This document shows, piece by piece, positions 23,163 to 31,511 of a DNA stretch of 64,000 nt (position 1 is its first letter; every line of letters begins with the position of its first letter). The notes beneath the pieces were generated by a model. It was given only the letters and a program-made list of their open reading frames with translations. It was not told the DNA's origin and did no database searches. Origin of the DNA: Acidaminobacter hydrogenoformans DSM 2784 (lineage in GTDB: Bacteria > Bacillota > Clostridia > Peptostreptococcales > Acidaminobacteraceae); assembly GCF_900103005.1 (NCBI RefSeq), contig NZ_FMWL01000004.1, positions 124,001 to 188,000 on the forward strand, given 5' to 3'. The translations under genes were made by a program, and so were the position numbers.

Positions 23163-24869
23163 ATGGACAAGGTGATCGGCATAAAGGTCAGGGACTTGAT
23201 TGAAATGACCGTGTTGAAGGAAGCCCATGTTCTGGCTGGGTTTGAGGGGCTGGACAGGCTCGTGACCAAGGTCAACGTTATGGAGGTCCCTGATATTGTC
23301 GACTGGGTCAGGACGGGTGAGTTTCTGCTTACGACGGCTTTTTCCATCAAAGATGACATAGAACGTCTCAACACTATGATTCCTGCTTTCAACAAGCTGG
23401 GGCTCGCGGGTATGGGGATCAAAACAAAGCGGTTTGTCAACACCTTGCCGGACTCCGTGCTGGAAACAGCGAATGCCCATAACTTCCCCTTGATCGAGAT
23501 CCCTTTTGATGTCTCTTATTCTGACATCATGATGCCGGTGATGAGCGAACTGCTAAGCCGTCAAAGTGCCGTTATCAGCCAGGTGAATGACTTTAATCGC
23601 CGGTTGACCCGGGTCATGCTCAGGGGCGGCAGTCTGCAGGAGATTGCCAGAGCCATTAATAAAAGCGTCGGAGTACCTGTCGCCATTGTTGAACCACTTT
23701 TTAAAACTATTGTGGTATCAGCGCCTGAAGCACAAAAGTCCATTTTAATGGAGAGCGCAGCACGCTTTCTTGAATTGAACAAAAGTCAGGATGGGCCTGT
23801 CAGGGAGACTGAGGCATCAGGTGCAGCCTTGAGAGGAGACTTTCAGCCAGGGGCTCCTGTTGGGAGGGTCGCTATACCGATCTGTTCAGATGACCGTCAC
23901 TATGGCTGGGTTATTCTGTGGGAAACAAATAAGACCGTGAATGCCATGGAGCTTTCTGTCATAGAGGCGTCCACTTCGTTGATCGCCCTGGACCTTCTCA
24001 AAAAAATGTCCATTTATGAGAGTGCAAACCGACACAAGGTTGAATTTTTCGATGATTTGCTTTCCACAGAAACCTACAGACAGCAAAAGGCCCTGGAACA
24101 CGCGGTTTATATGGAGTTTAATCCGAACCTTGCCTATACGGTGGTCATAGCTGATTTTGACGCTTCCACTGAACTGCTGAAGCTGACACCCAACAATGCC
24201 GGCTATATGCAGACTATTGCCACCAAAATGGTCAGCATTCTCGAACGCATTTCCAGAGCCAATAAGGGAAGAGTTCACTTTGCCCAAAAGAGTGACCGGC
24301 TGATCATTCTTTTCGGTCAGCCTAAAGAAATCCCTGAAGCTAAAGCGAAAGAAGCCGTCATGAACTTCGCCAGTGAAATTCTTCACAACACTGAGCTTGA
24401 AGGCTTAAGAGACGTGGTTGATGTTGGCATTGGCCGCCAGTACCGGCAGCTTGAGCATCTGTCAAAATCCAAAAGTGAAGCTAAGCGCGCACTGGCGAAC
24501 CATCACTTGTGCGGCGAGAAGGGTAAACCCGTTCATTATGACGCATTGGGGATCTATAAGCTTCTGTCCTTTGAGGCCCTCGAGCCGGAGCTTAAGTCTT
24601 TCTTTGGAGAAATGTTGGCCCCGCTGGCCCTCTATGACCGCGAGAAGGATACCAACCTGATTGAAACCTTGAGGCTTTATTTTGAGTGCGGCAGCAACCT
24701 CAAACGGGTTTCTGAGGAAATGTATACCCACTACAATACAATCATTTACCGGATGCAGCGCATCCGGGAGATCTCAGGCCTCGACCTTGAAGATCCATCA
24801 ACGCGTCTCAATGTTCAGATCGCGCTGAAAATCATGGATCTGATTCCCACAGACCTTAGGTCTGAGTGA
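23163..24869 (+). CDS. pucR: PucR family transcriptional regulator
   Basis: 568 residues from the ATG at 23163, preceded by GGAGGG; the upstream in-frame ATG at 23148 contains that site. N-terminal PucR domain (about 1-120, KVRDLIEMTVLKEAHVLAGF), a central CdaR/GGDEF-like region (about 290-420), and a C-terminal helix-turn-helix of the HTH_30 type (ETLRLYFECGSNLKRVSEEM, then NTIIYRMQRI). B. subtilis PucR activates purine-catabolism genes in response to allantoin-type intermediates. Its place between the permease and the AllHFG genes fits control of this block. Confidence 0.92.
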   Translation: MDKVIGIKVRDLIEMTVLKEAHVLAGFEGLDRLVTKVNVMEVPDIVDWVRTGEFLLTTAFSIKDDIERLNTMIPAFNKLGLAGMGIKTKRFVNTLPDSVLETANAHNFPLIEIPFDVSYSDIMMPVMSELLSRQSAVISQVNDFNRRLTRVMLRGGSLQEIARAINKSVGVPVAIVEPLFKTIVVSAPEAQKSILMESAARFLELNKSQDGPVRETEASGAALRGDFQPGAPVGRVAIPICSDDRHYGWVILWETNKTVNAMELSVIEASTSLIALDLLKKMSIYESANRHKVEFFDDLLSTETYRQQKALEHAVYMEFNPNLAYTVVIADFDASTELLKLTPNNAGYMQTIATKMVSILERISRANKGRVHFAQKSDRLIILFGQPKEIPEAKAKEAVMNFASEILHNTELEGLRDVVDVGIGRQYRQLEHLSKSKSEAKRALANHHLCGEKGKPVHYDALGIYKLLSFEALEPELKSFFGEMLAPLALYDREKDTNLIETLRLYFECGSNLKRVSEEMYTHYNTIIYRMQRIREISGLDLEDPSTRLNVQIALKIMDLIPTDLRSE

Positions 24870-25003
24870 CAAATACAATTCCGTTATTTTGGAAGCTGGG
24901 CACAATGAACCCGTCGGTCAACTCTGGTATTCTATAGTTGAATGGCGGGTTTCTGCTTTTGTTGACCTGCCACGAAATTCAAAATGTCTGCGTGGTGGTT
25001 AAT

Positions 25004-25939
25004 ATGAAAGTCCTTCGTGTGTCAGAGGATTGTCTGAGCTTTTTTGCCGATGGTTCAGGTGAAAAACACGGAGAGATCCATGCTGTGTTCGACCGGGCGA
25101 TCAATGTGCGTTTTCAAGATGGGACGCTCATGACCCTTGTTTCCAGCGCGCTGGACCTTGCGCCTATGACTTGCCAAGTTTCTATGGCCTCGTTCAAGCA
25201 ATCTGGCTGGACCCAGGGAACCTCTGTGGTCGTGGAAGCCGAGCGGCTCAGCATAGGCAGTGACTGCCTCGATTTCAAGAAAGCGTTGATATGGGCCGCA
25301 GAATTAAAATCTGCAGATTTGCCTGAGATTCTGCCGCGTTCCCTCATGCATCAGAGGCTGGAGCAGTTTATCACGGTGCTGCTGGACAAGGGCAAACCTG
25401 AAGGCCTCCTGCCATATCTGTGCCGGACTTCCTGTGTGCCTCACCCCAAAAACTGCATGAGAGATGGCGCTGCCAATCCTTATGTGACTTTTATTCAAGG
25501 CCGTCTGGATCAGTTTGTTTTGGCATACCGGGACGGTTCTGAGAGCGGGGATGCCAAAGTCATGACTGCATTTTCCAGGATTGTCGGTTTTGGTCCGGGA
25601 CTGACACCTGCCACAGATGACTTTGTAGCAGGCTTTATGGCGGCGAGCTTATGGGCCCCTTATGGAAAGTTCATGGAGCGCCGGTTATTGGTACAGCGCA
25701 ATCAAAAATTGGCCGTTCTGGCCAGGGACAAGACGACCTTTGTCAGTGAAAGCATGCTGGCTCATGCCGCCCATGGCCGGATCGCCCAGAAATACAGAAG
25801 CTTGCTTGAACTGTTATGTTATGGTTTTCAGGGCAATCTTGAAACCGCAACTTTGAAGGCCCTTGACCATGGCGACACTTCAGGAACGGATTTCCTGACG
25901 GGGGCTGCTGTCGCGCTGATTATGTCACTGGATCAATAA
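25004..25939 (+). CDS. allH: DUF2877 protein, AllH (YlbF)-like
   Basis: About 311 residues from the ATG at 25004; a TTG 66 bases earlier has no ribosome site. It carries the two DUF2877 signatures: GPGLTPATDDFVAGFMAA near residue 195 and GTDFLTGAAVAL near the end. In E. coli this family member, ylbF (allH), together with fdrA (allF) and ylbE (allG), is needed for oxamate carbamoyltransferase, which phosphorolyses oxalurate to oxamate and carbamoyl phosphate. Homologues of all three lie in a row here (order H, F, G). A family-C-like 13-mer with one change (TTTGCCGATGGTT) is at 25043. Confidence 0.85.
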   Translation: MKVLRVSEDCLSFFADGSGEKHGEIHAVFDRAINVRFQDGTLMTLVSSALDLAPMTCQVSMASFKQSGWTQGTSVVVEAERLSIGSDCLDFKKALIWAAELKSADLPEILPRSLMHQRLEQFITVLLDKGKPEGLLPYLCRTSCVPHPKNCMRDGAANPYVTFIQGRLDQFVLAYRDGSESGDAKVMTAFSRIVGFGPGLTPATDDFVAGFMAASLWAPYGKFMERRLLVQRNQKLAVLARDKTTFVSESMLAHAAHGRIAQKYRSLLELLCYGFQGNLETATLKALDHGDTSGTDFLTGAAVALIMSLDQ

Positions 25940-25968
25940 TGCGTTGTTAAAAAGGGAGAGTGTATAAA

Positions 25969-27534
25969 TTGGCAGTCCAAACGACCATTCGCAAAAATGC
26001 CTACTACGACTCCGTCACCCTGATGCTGATCACCAAGGATCTGGCGAAGCTGCCAGGGGTGGTGGATATTCTGGTGGGGATGGCAACCGAGCTCAATAAA
26101 GAATTGGCGGACAACCTCAACCTGATGACCCCTGAACTGGAAGCCCTATCTGCCAACGACTTTTTTGTCACGGCCTCATTGACAGAAGAGACGACTATGG
26201 AGAAACTGACTGAGGCCCTGGATGATTTGTTGACCAAGAAAAAATCTTCTGGAGGAAGCAGCTACAGACCGGCGACCCTTCAAAGTGCGCTGAACACAAT
26301 ACCAGACCTTAACCTGGCGCTGATCTCCCTGCCGGGACGCTACGCGGCGGAGGAGGTTGAAAAGGCTTTGGATGCTGGTCTTCACGTCATGTTGTTCAGT
26401 GACAATGTCAGCATAGAAGATGAAAAACGCTTAAAAGAAAAAGCTGTGTCAAAAGATCTCCTGATGATGGGACCGGACTGTGGCACTGCCATGATCAATC
26501 ACGTTCCGCTGGCTTTCTGCAACGTTGTGAGCGCGGGGAACATTGGTATTGTGGGCGCTTCAGGCACCGGAACCCAAGAGATCATGTCCTTGATCGACCA
26601 GCTGGGTGGCGGCGTATCTCAGGTCATTGGCACCGGCGGACGGGATTTGAAATCTGAAATTGGCGGACTCATGATGCTGAAGGGGTTAGAAGCTTTGACA
26701 CAAGACCCTGAAACTAAAGTTATAGTGCTGGTTTCCAAACCACCGGCACCAGAGATTGCAGAGAAAGTGCTCAGTATGGTTAAGGCGGCAGGCAAGCCTG
26801 TGGTCGTTGATTTTATTGGCGGTGACCGCAGGGCCATAGAAGCTGCCGGCGCTGCAGCCTGCATCAGTTTGGAGGACGCCGCGAGAAAAGCCGTGGCGCT
26901 ATCGAGGGGTGAAGAGCTCCCTGGTGATTTCTCGGGATTTGATGTCCCGGAGGCAGATATTGACGCACTGGCAGACCACGAAGCCAATAAAAAAACCTCA
27001 AGCCAAAAATACTTGAGAGGTCTGTTCACCGGCGGCACCTTGGCGGATGAAGCCATGAAGCTTCTGGGACCGCAGCTTGGTACTATCTGGTCCAACATCC
27101 CGCTGAAGCCGGAGGATCAGCTAAAGGACGTCAAAGTTTCCTCAGAGCATACCATCATTGATTTTGGAGACGACGCCTTTACTGTTGGCAGACCACACCC
27201 TATGATCGATCCTTCCACGCGCAGTGAGCGGATTGTTGAGGAAGCGGCTGCCGAGGTTGCGGTGATGCTGATGGATGTCGTGCTGGGTTATGGCTCACAT
27301 CCTGATCCCGCGGGAGAAGTTGCGGCTCAGATCAAGGATGCCAGAGACAATGCCGCGAAAGCCGGCGGCGACTTAACCGTGATAGCCTCAGTCTGTGGGA
27401 CGGAGGGGGATCCCCAAGGGCTTAAGGCTTCCAGGGAAACCTTGTCGGAGGCGGGCGCCATAGTCATGCCTTCCAATGCTCAGGCCGTCAGGTTGGCGGC
27501 CAAGATCATGAAGGCCATCCAGAACAAGCAGTAA
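25969..27534 (+). CDS. fdrA: FdrA/AllF-like acyl-CoA synthetase-fold protein (main part)
   Basis: 521 residues from the TTG at 25969, placed 8 bases after GGGAGAG; a GTG at 25960 overlaps that site. It resembles the succinyl-CoA synthetase alpha-subunit fold: MFSDNVSIEDE, GPDCGTAMINHVPLAF, GIVGASGTGTQE (nucleotide/CoA loop) and IGTGGRDL, as in E. coli FdrA, now AllF, a component of oxamate carbamoyltransferase. E. coli FdrA is about 555 residues. This frame stops earlier, and the missing C-terminal module is a separate small gene at 27555. The AllG-like gene follows. Confidence 0.9.
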   Translation: MAVQTTIRKNAYYDSVTLMLITKDLAKLPGVVDILVGMATELNKELADNLNLMTPELEALSANDFFVTASLTEETTMEKLTEALDDLLTKKKSSGGSSYRPATLQSALNTIPDLNLALISLPGRYAAEEVEKALDAGLHVMLFSDNVSIEDEKRLKEKAVSKDLLMMGPDCGTAMINHVPLAFCNVVSAGNIGIVGASGTGTQEIMSLIDQLGGGVSQVIGTGGRDLKSEIGGLMMLKGLEALTQDPETKVIVLVSKPPAPEIAEKVLSMVKAAGKPVVVDFIGGDRRAIEAAGAAACISLEDAARKAVALSRGEELPGDFSGFDVPEADIDALADHEANKKTSSQKYLRGLFTGGTLADEAMKLLGPQLGTIWSNIPLKPEDQLKDVKVSSEHTIIDFGDDAFTVGRPHPMIDPSTRSERIVEEAAAEVAVMLMDVVLGYGSHPDPAGEVAAQIKDARDNAAKAGGDLTVIASVCGTEGDPQGLKASRETLSEAGAIVMPSNAQAVRLAAKIMKAIQNKQ

Positions 27535-27554
27535 GTAAAGGGAGGCGAAAAAAG

Positions 27555-27734
27555 ATGAAACCGCTGAACGGACTTTTTGAAAAAGAATTAAAAGTCGCCA
27601 ATTTAGGACTTGAGACTTTTTATGACGACCTCAAAAACCAGTCGGTAGAAGTCGTCCATGTAGATTGGCGTCCGACGGCTGGCGGAAATGAAAAAATGCT
27701 GAGTTTGCTTGGCAAACTAAAGGGGAAAAAATAG
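27555..27734 (+). CDS. Small protein equal to the C-terminal module of FdrA/AllF
   Basis: 59 residues, beginning MKPLNGLFEKELKVANLGLE, ATG with GGAGGCG 7 bases upstream. The segments VANLGLETF, VVHVDWRP and AGGNEKMLSLL match, as I recall it, the last ~50 residues of E. coli FdrA (VINIGLRSF, VVHYQWSP, AGGNKKLARLL). Those residues are fused in E. coli and split off here. It begins 20 bases after the FdrA-like stop and ends 21 bases before the AllG-like gene. Good ribosome site and conserved sequence argue for a real gene, not a frameshift remnant. Confidence 0.85.
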   Translation: MKPLNGLFEKELKVANLGLETFYDDLKNQSVEVVHVDWRPTAGGNEKMLSLLGKLKGKK

Positions 27735-27755
27735 AAGGGAAAGGGAGCGGTAATA

Positions 27756-29015
27756 TTGGAAGAGCGGATTCTCAAAGCCAATCAGGAGGCCTTTGATCGA
27801 CTTCAGAAAGCGCAGCCTACCATTATAGGCATTGGAACGGCCGGAGAAGACATTCCGGGCATGGATAAAATGACCGTACTTCACGCAGGACCGCCCATCA
27901 CTTGGGATCGTATGAGTGGACCACTGCGCGGCGCGATCATGGGTGGCCTCATTTACGAAGGCCTTGCCAAGGACGCGGCGGAGGCGGAGGCTCTGGCGGC
28001 ATCTGGAAAGATCACTTTTGATTCTTGTCACCACCATAGTGCCGTTGGCCCTATGGCTGGCGTCACGACCTACAGCATGCCTGTGTGGAAGCTGAGAAAC
28101 GAAGCTTTTGGCAATATGGCCTACTGCACCCTGAACGAGGGCCTGGGCAAGGTTCTCCGCTACGGCGCTTACTCAGAAGAAGTCATTGTGCGTCTGAAAT
28201 GGATGGAAAATGTTTTGGCGTCAGTACTGAAGGCGACCCTTGAGCTTACGGGTCCCATTGACCTCAAGAGCATGATTGCCCAAGTGGTTCAAATGGGTGA
28301 TGAAGGCCACAACCGAAACAAAGCAGGCACATCGCTTTTAATCCGGGAGCTTGCGCCATTCCTGGTCATGACGGAATTTACCAACGAAGATAAGCGTGAC
28401 GTCCTCAAATTTATGCATTCCAACGACCACTTTTTCCTCAATCTGACCATGCCGGCCTGCAAGTGCGCGCTGGATCCGCTGGAAGGCATTGAGAATGCCA
28501 CCATGGTATACACCATGGCGAGAAACGGCACGGACTTTGGCATCAGGGTTTCAGGCCTGGGCAACCGCTGGTTTACCGCGCCGGCAGAGATTATAGACGG
28601 CCTGTACTTTCCAGGGTTTACCAAGGATGACGCCAATCCGGACATTGGGGACAGCGTCATCACGGAAACCTGCGGGATTGGCGGATTCGCCATGGCAACG
28701 GCACCGGCCATTGTCCAGTTTGTGGGCGGCACGCCGCAGGATGCCTTCAACTTTACGTCCTCCATGTATGAGATCACCTTTGGTGAGAGCGCGGCCTATA
28801 AGCTGCCAACCATGAACTTCAGGGGCTCACCTACAGGCATTGACATCATGAAGGTCATTGAAACCCAGATCCGGCCTATCATCAACACCGGGATCGCCCA
28901 CAAGGACGCAGGTGTGGGACAGGTTGGCGCTGGACTTGTTCGTCCGCCTATGAAGTGCTTCGAGGATGCACTCGAGGCGTTCGTGGAGGATGCCCAGGCG
29001 CGAGGCGTCATTTAA
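27756..29015 (+). CDS. allG: DUF1116 protein, AllG (YlbE)-like
   Basis: 419 residues, TTG start after AAGGGAG. DUF1116 marks: SCHHHSAVGPMAGVTTYSMP, NEGLGKVLRYGAYS, GDEGHNRNKAGTSLL and the glycine-rich GVGQVGAGLVRPPM near the end. Length equals E. coli YlbE/AllG. In E. coli it forms oxamate carbamoyltransferase with FdrA and YlbF; which subunit holds the active site is not something I can read here. The gene is third of the H-F-G set and is followed by a cyclase-family hydrolase and a CoA transferase, not by a carbamate kinase. Confidence 0.9.
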   Translation: MEERILKANQEAFDRLQKAQPTIIGIGTAGEDIPGMDKMTVLHAGPPITWDRMSGPLRGAIMGGLIYEGLAKDAAEAEALAASGKITFDSCHHHSAVGPMAGVTTYSMPVWKLRNEAFGNMAYCTLNEGLGKVLRYGAYSEEVIVRLKWMENVLASVLKATLELTGPIDLKSMIAQVVQMGDEGHNRNKAGTSLLIRELAPFLVMTEFTNEDKRDVLKFMHSNDHFFLNLTMPACKCALDPLEGIENATMVYTMARNGTDFGIRVSGLGNRWFTAPAEIIDGLYFPGFTKDDANPDIGDSVITETCGIGGFAMATAPAIVQFVGGTPQDAFNFTSSMYEITFGESAAYKLPTMNFRGSPTGIDIMKVIETQIRPIINTGIAHKDAGVGQVGAGLVRPPMKCFEDALEAFVEDAQARGVI

Positions 29016-29113
29016 GGAAAGAGGTAATTCCTTGGTGGGTGGTGGGTTTTGTGACCATCGGCCAGTCTTATGTTTAAAAGCACTTAAAAAAGATGAAAAC
29101 AGGAGGGAAATTC

Positions 29114-29902
29114 ATGTTAAAATTCTGGGACAAAGTACAAATGTTTGATCTGACACAGGGCCTCAGCCATCTGACACCGCCGTGGCCAACCTATGAGCCG
29201 CTTCAGGTGAAGTTTTTCAAACGCCTGTCGCCAAACGGCGCCAATGGCCAGCTGATTACGACCTCCAACCACGTTGGAACGCACCTGGACGGTTCGCTGC
29301 ACTTCTGCACCCACGGCCGCGATATTGCCTCCATTCCGCTGGAGGATCTTATTGGACCAGGGGTTGTCGTCGATTTGTCGGATATTGCGGAGGACTATGG
29401 CATTTATACGTCCAAGGACATTACGGACCGCGTCGAGGTTAAGAAGGGTGACATCCTGATCATCAACACAGGCTACCACAAGTATGCCTGGGATCAGCCT
29501 GAGGCGGACGAGCGCCGCTATATGCTGCGCCATCCGGGACCGACCAAGGAGTTTTCGCAGTGGTGCCAGGAGATGGACATCAAGTGGATTGGTGTGGACT
29601 GCGGCTCTGCGGACCACCCTATGAACACGAAGATTCGCGACTGGGAGCCTAAGGAAGCGAAGAAAGCGGATGCTTACCTTCAGGCCAAATACGGCAAGAG
29701 CCTCGAAGACTTCTTCCCGGATGATGATTATCAGCTGATGCACGTTGACCTGTTCCCGGATGATATCATCCATGCGGAAAATCTGGGCGGCGAAATTGAT
29801 AAAGTCCTCAACAAGCGTTTGATTGTAGGCTGCTACCCGTGGAGATTCGTGGGCGGCGAGTCCAGCATCTGCCGCATTGTCGCCTACGACGAGAAGGAAT
29901 AG
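29114..29902 (+). CDS. Cyclase-family metal-dependent hydrolase (kynurenine formamidase / isatin hydrolase type)
   Basis: 262 residues from the ATG at 29114, 6 bases after AGGAGGG. It has the full metal-binding signature HVGTHLDGSLHF (HxGTHxDxxxH), placing it with kynurenine formamidase, isatin hydrolase and related amidohydrolases that use a divalent metal to open cyclic or linear amides. It follows the AllHFG-like genes and precedes a CaiB-type CoA transferase on the same strand. I infer that it hydrolyses a ureide or ring amide of the same pathway. Two smaller paralogues with damaged metal sites lie at 34120 and 38948. Confidence 0.85.
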   Translation: MLKFWDKVQMFDLTQGLSHLTPPWPTYEPLQVKFFKRLSPNGANGQLITTSNHVGTHLDGSLHFCTHGRDIASIPLEDLIGPGVVVDLSDIAEDYGIYTSKDITDRVEVKKGDILIINTGYHKYAWDQPEADERRYMLRHPGPTKEFSQWCQEMDIKWIGVDCGSADHPMNTKIRDWEPKEAKKADAYLQAKYGKSLEDFFPDDDYQLMHVDLFPDDIIHAENLGGEIDKVLNKRLIVGCYPWRFVGGESSICRIVAYDEKE

Positions 29903-29972
29903 TTTCAGGAAACACCATACGCGGCGGCAGGTGCGCCACTGCGGGAACACCCTATGAACTGGAGGGATGACC

Positions 29973-31115
29973 ATGGGTCCACTGGAAGGTTTAAAGGTCC
30001 TCGACCTGACGCGGGTTCTGGCAGGACCGTACTGCACCATGATCCTGGCGGATCTCGGGGCGGATGTCATCAAGGTTGAAATGCCAGTGAAAGGAGACGA
30101 CTCCCGGCATTTTGGGCCTTATCAGAAAGGTGAGAGCGCCTATTTTATGAGCTTGAACCGAAACAAGCGCAGCATAGTCCTGGACCTGAAAAGTCCTGAG
30201 GGCAAAGCGACCTTGAAAGCGCTGCTGCTGAAAATGGACGTGGTGGTGGAAAATTTCAGGCCGGGGACCATGGAAAAACTGGGCTTTGGCTATGAGGACA
30301 TCAAGGCGTATCATCCAGGGATCATCTACGCGGCGAGTTCCGGGTTTGGCCATACAGGGCCATACAGCCAGCGTCCGGCCTATGACGGGGTCGTTCAGGC
30401 TATGGGGGGCATCATGTCCATCACTGGCCAGGAGGGCGGCAAGCCAACGCGGGTCGGACCGTCCGTAGGGGATATCAACGCGGGCATGTTTACAGCCATT
30501 GGAATTCTGGCCGCGCTGAACCACAGAAATAAAACGGGTGTGGGTCAGAAAGTGGACGTCGCCATGCTGGACTCTCAGGTGGCCATACTTGAAAATGCCA
30601 TTGCCCGGTATGTGGTGACGGGTGAGGTTCCGGGGCCAGCGGGCAACAAGCACGCGTCCATTGTGCCTTTTGAGCCGTTTGAGACTGCGGACGGGGAGAT
30701 TATGATCGCCGCCGGCAACGATAACCTCTGGCGTCTCTTCTGCCAGGTGGCGGGCCTGGAAACGCTGGCTGAGGACCCGCGGTTCGCGACGAATCCAAAG
30801 CGGCTTGAGCACTATAAGGCTTTAAAGCCGCTGATCGATGAAGTGATTCTCAAAAGGACCACGGCGGAGTGGCAACGGCTTTTAGATGACGCCGGCGTGC
30901 CAAATGGTCCTATAAATTCTGTGGACAAAGTCATTGTCAATGAGCAGGTCCTGGCCAGGGAGATGATTGTCGAGGTCGAGCACCCCGTGGCAGGCAGGCT
31001 TAAAATGCCAGGGATTCCTATCAAGCTCAGCGCGACGCCAGGGGAGATTCATTCACCGGCGCCCACGCTTGGACAGCATACCGAAGAAGTGCTGAAGGAA
31101 TTTTTGGGCGATTAG
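29973..31115 (+). CDS. CaiB/BaiF (class III) CoA transferase
   Basis: 380 residues. ATG 29973 is preferred over ATG 29967 because GGAGGG lies 6 bases before it and MGPLEGLKVLDLTRVLAGPY is the usual family beginning. The catalytic Asp is expected in SVGDINAGMF, and the family motif GVGQKVDVAMLDSQV follows. Class III enzymes move CoA between carboxylic acids (oxalate/formate, carnitine, bile acids). After an AllFGH-like set, an oxalate- or oxamate-related acid is a reasonable but unproven substrate. Last gene of the block; terminator behind it. Confidence 0.9.
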   Translation: MGPLEGLKVLDLTRVLAGPYCTMILADLGADVIKVEMPVKGDDSRHFGPYQKGESAYFMSLNRNKRSIVLDLKSPEGKATLKALLLKMDVVVENFRPGTMEKLGFGYEDIKAYHPGIIYAASSGFGHTGPYSQRPAYDGVVQAMGGIMSITGQEGGKPTRVGPSVGDINAGMFTAIGILAALNHRNKTGVGQKVDVAMLDSQVAILENAIARYVVTGEVPGPAGNKHASIVPFEPFETADGEIMIAAGNDNLWRLFCQVAGLETLAEDPRFATNPKRLEHYKALKPLIDEVILKRTTAEWQRLLDDAGVPNGPINSVDKVIVNEQVLAREMIVEVEHPVAGRLKMPGIPIKLSATPGEIHSPAPTLGQHTEEVLKEFLGD

Positions 31116-31204
31116 GGAAATGCAGCAAAGTGTTTGGAACCAATGCGTGGACTTATGGGGGGCATAGCTGCGCGCTCAGCGATAGAATTGAGTTTGAGAG
31201 ATTG

Positions 31205-31250
31205 AAAGGAAGCGGGGGGCCGCAGGGGATATGGCTCGCCGCTTTCTTTT
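31205..31250 (+). terminator. Terminator of the purine/ureide block
   Basis: AAAGGAAGCGG (31205-31215) pairs with CCGCTTTCTTT (31239-31249), one mismatch, followed by more T. The remaining stretch to 31511 holds a 13-base direct repeat (GGTGTGTAACGGA at about 31300 and 31317) and no gene. Confidence 0.65.
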
Positions 31251-31511
31251 TGAATTAACATGGCATACTTGAGAGACATAGGGATTATTGGGGTATAGCG
31301 GTGTGTAACGGAGGGTGGTGTGTAACGGACGGCTTTGTGAGGCTGGAAAGTATGATGCCGATGGTTTGTGTCCCAGGAAGTCGCATCCAATTATCACAAA
31401 TATGAGGTTGCCAGTGACATGAAAATTTATTTATATAGCTGGGCCAATAATGTTCTGAAATAAGACGGGATCGGTTATAATAAGAAAGATGACGTGATGA
31501 CGGAGGACAAC

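Noticed and set aside
31116-31511. Possible small gene or mobile remnant between the CoA transferase and the MATE gene
   Set aside because: Only a terminator and a 13-base direct repeat were seen; the short frames have no ribosome sites or recognisable sequence.
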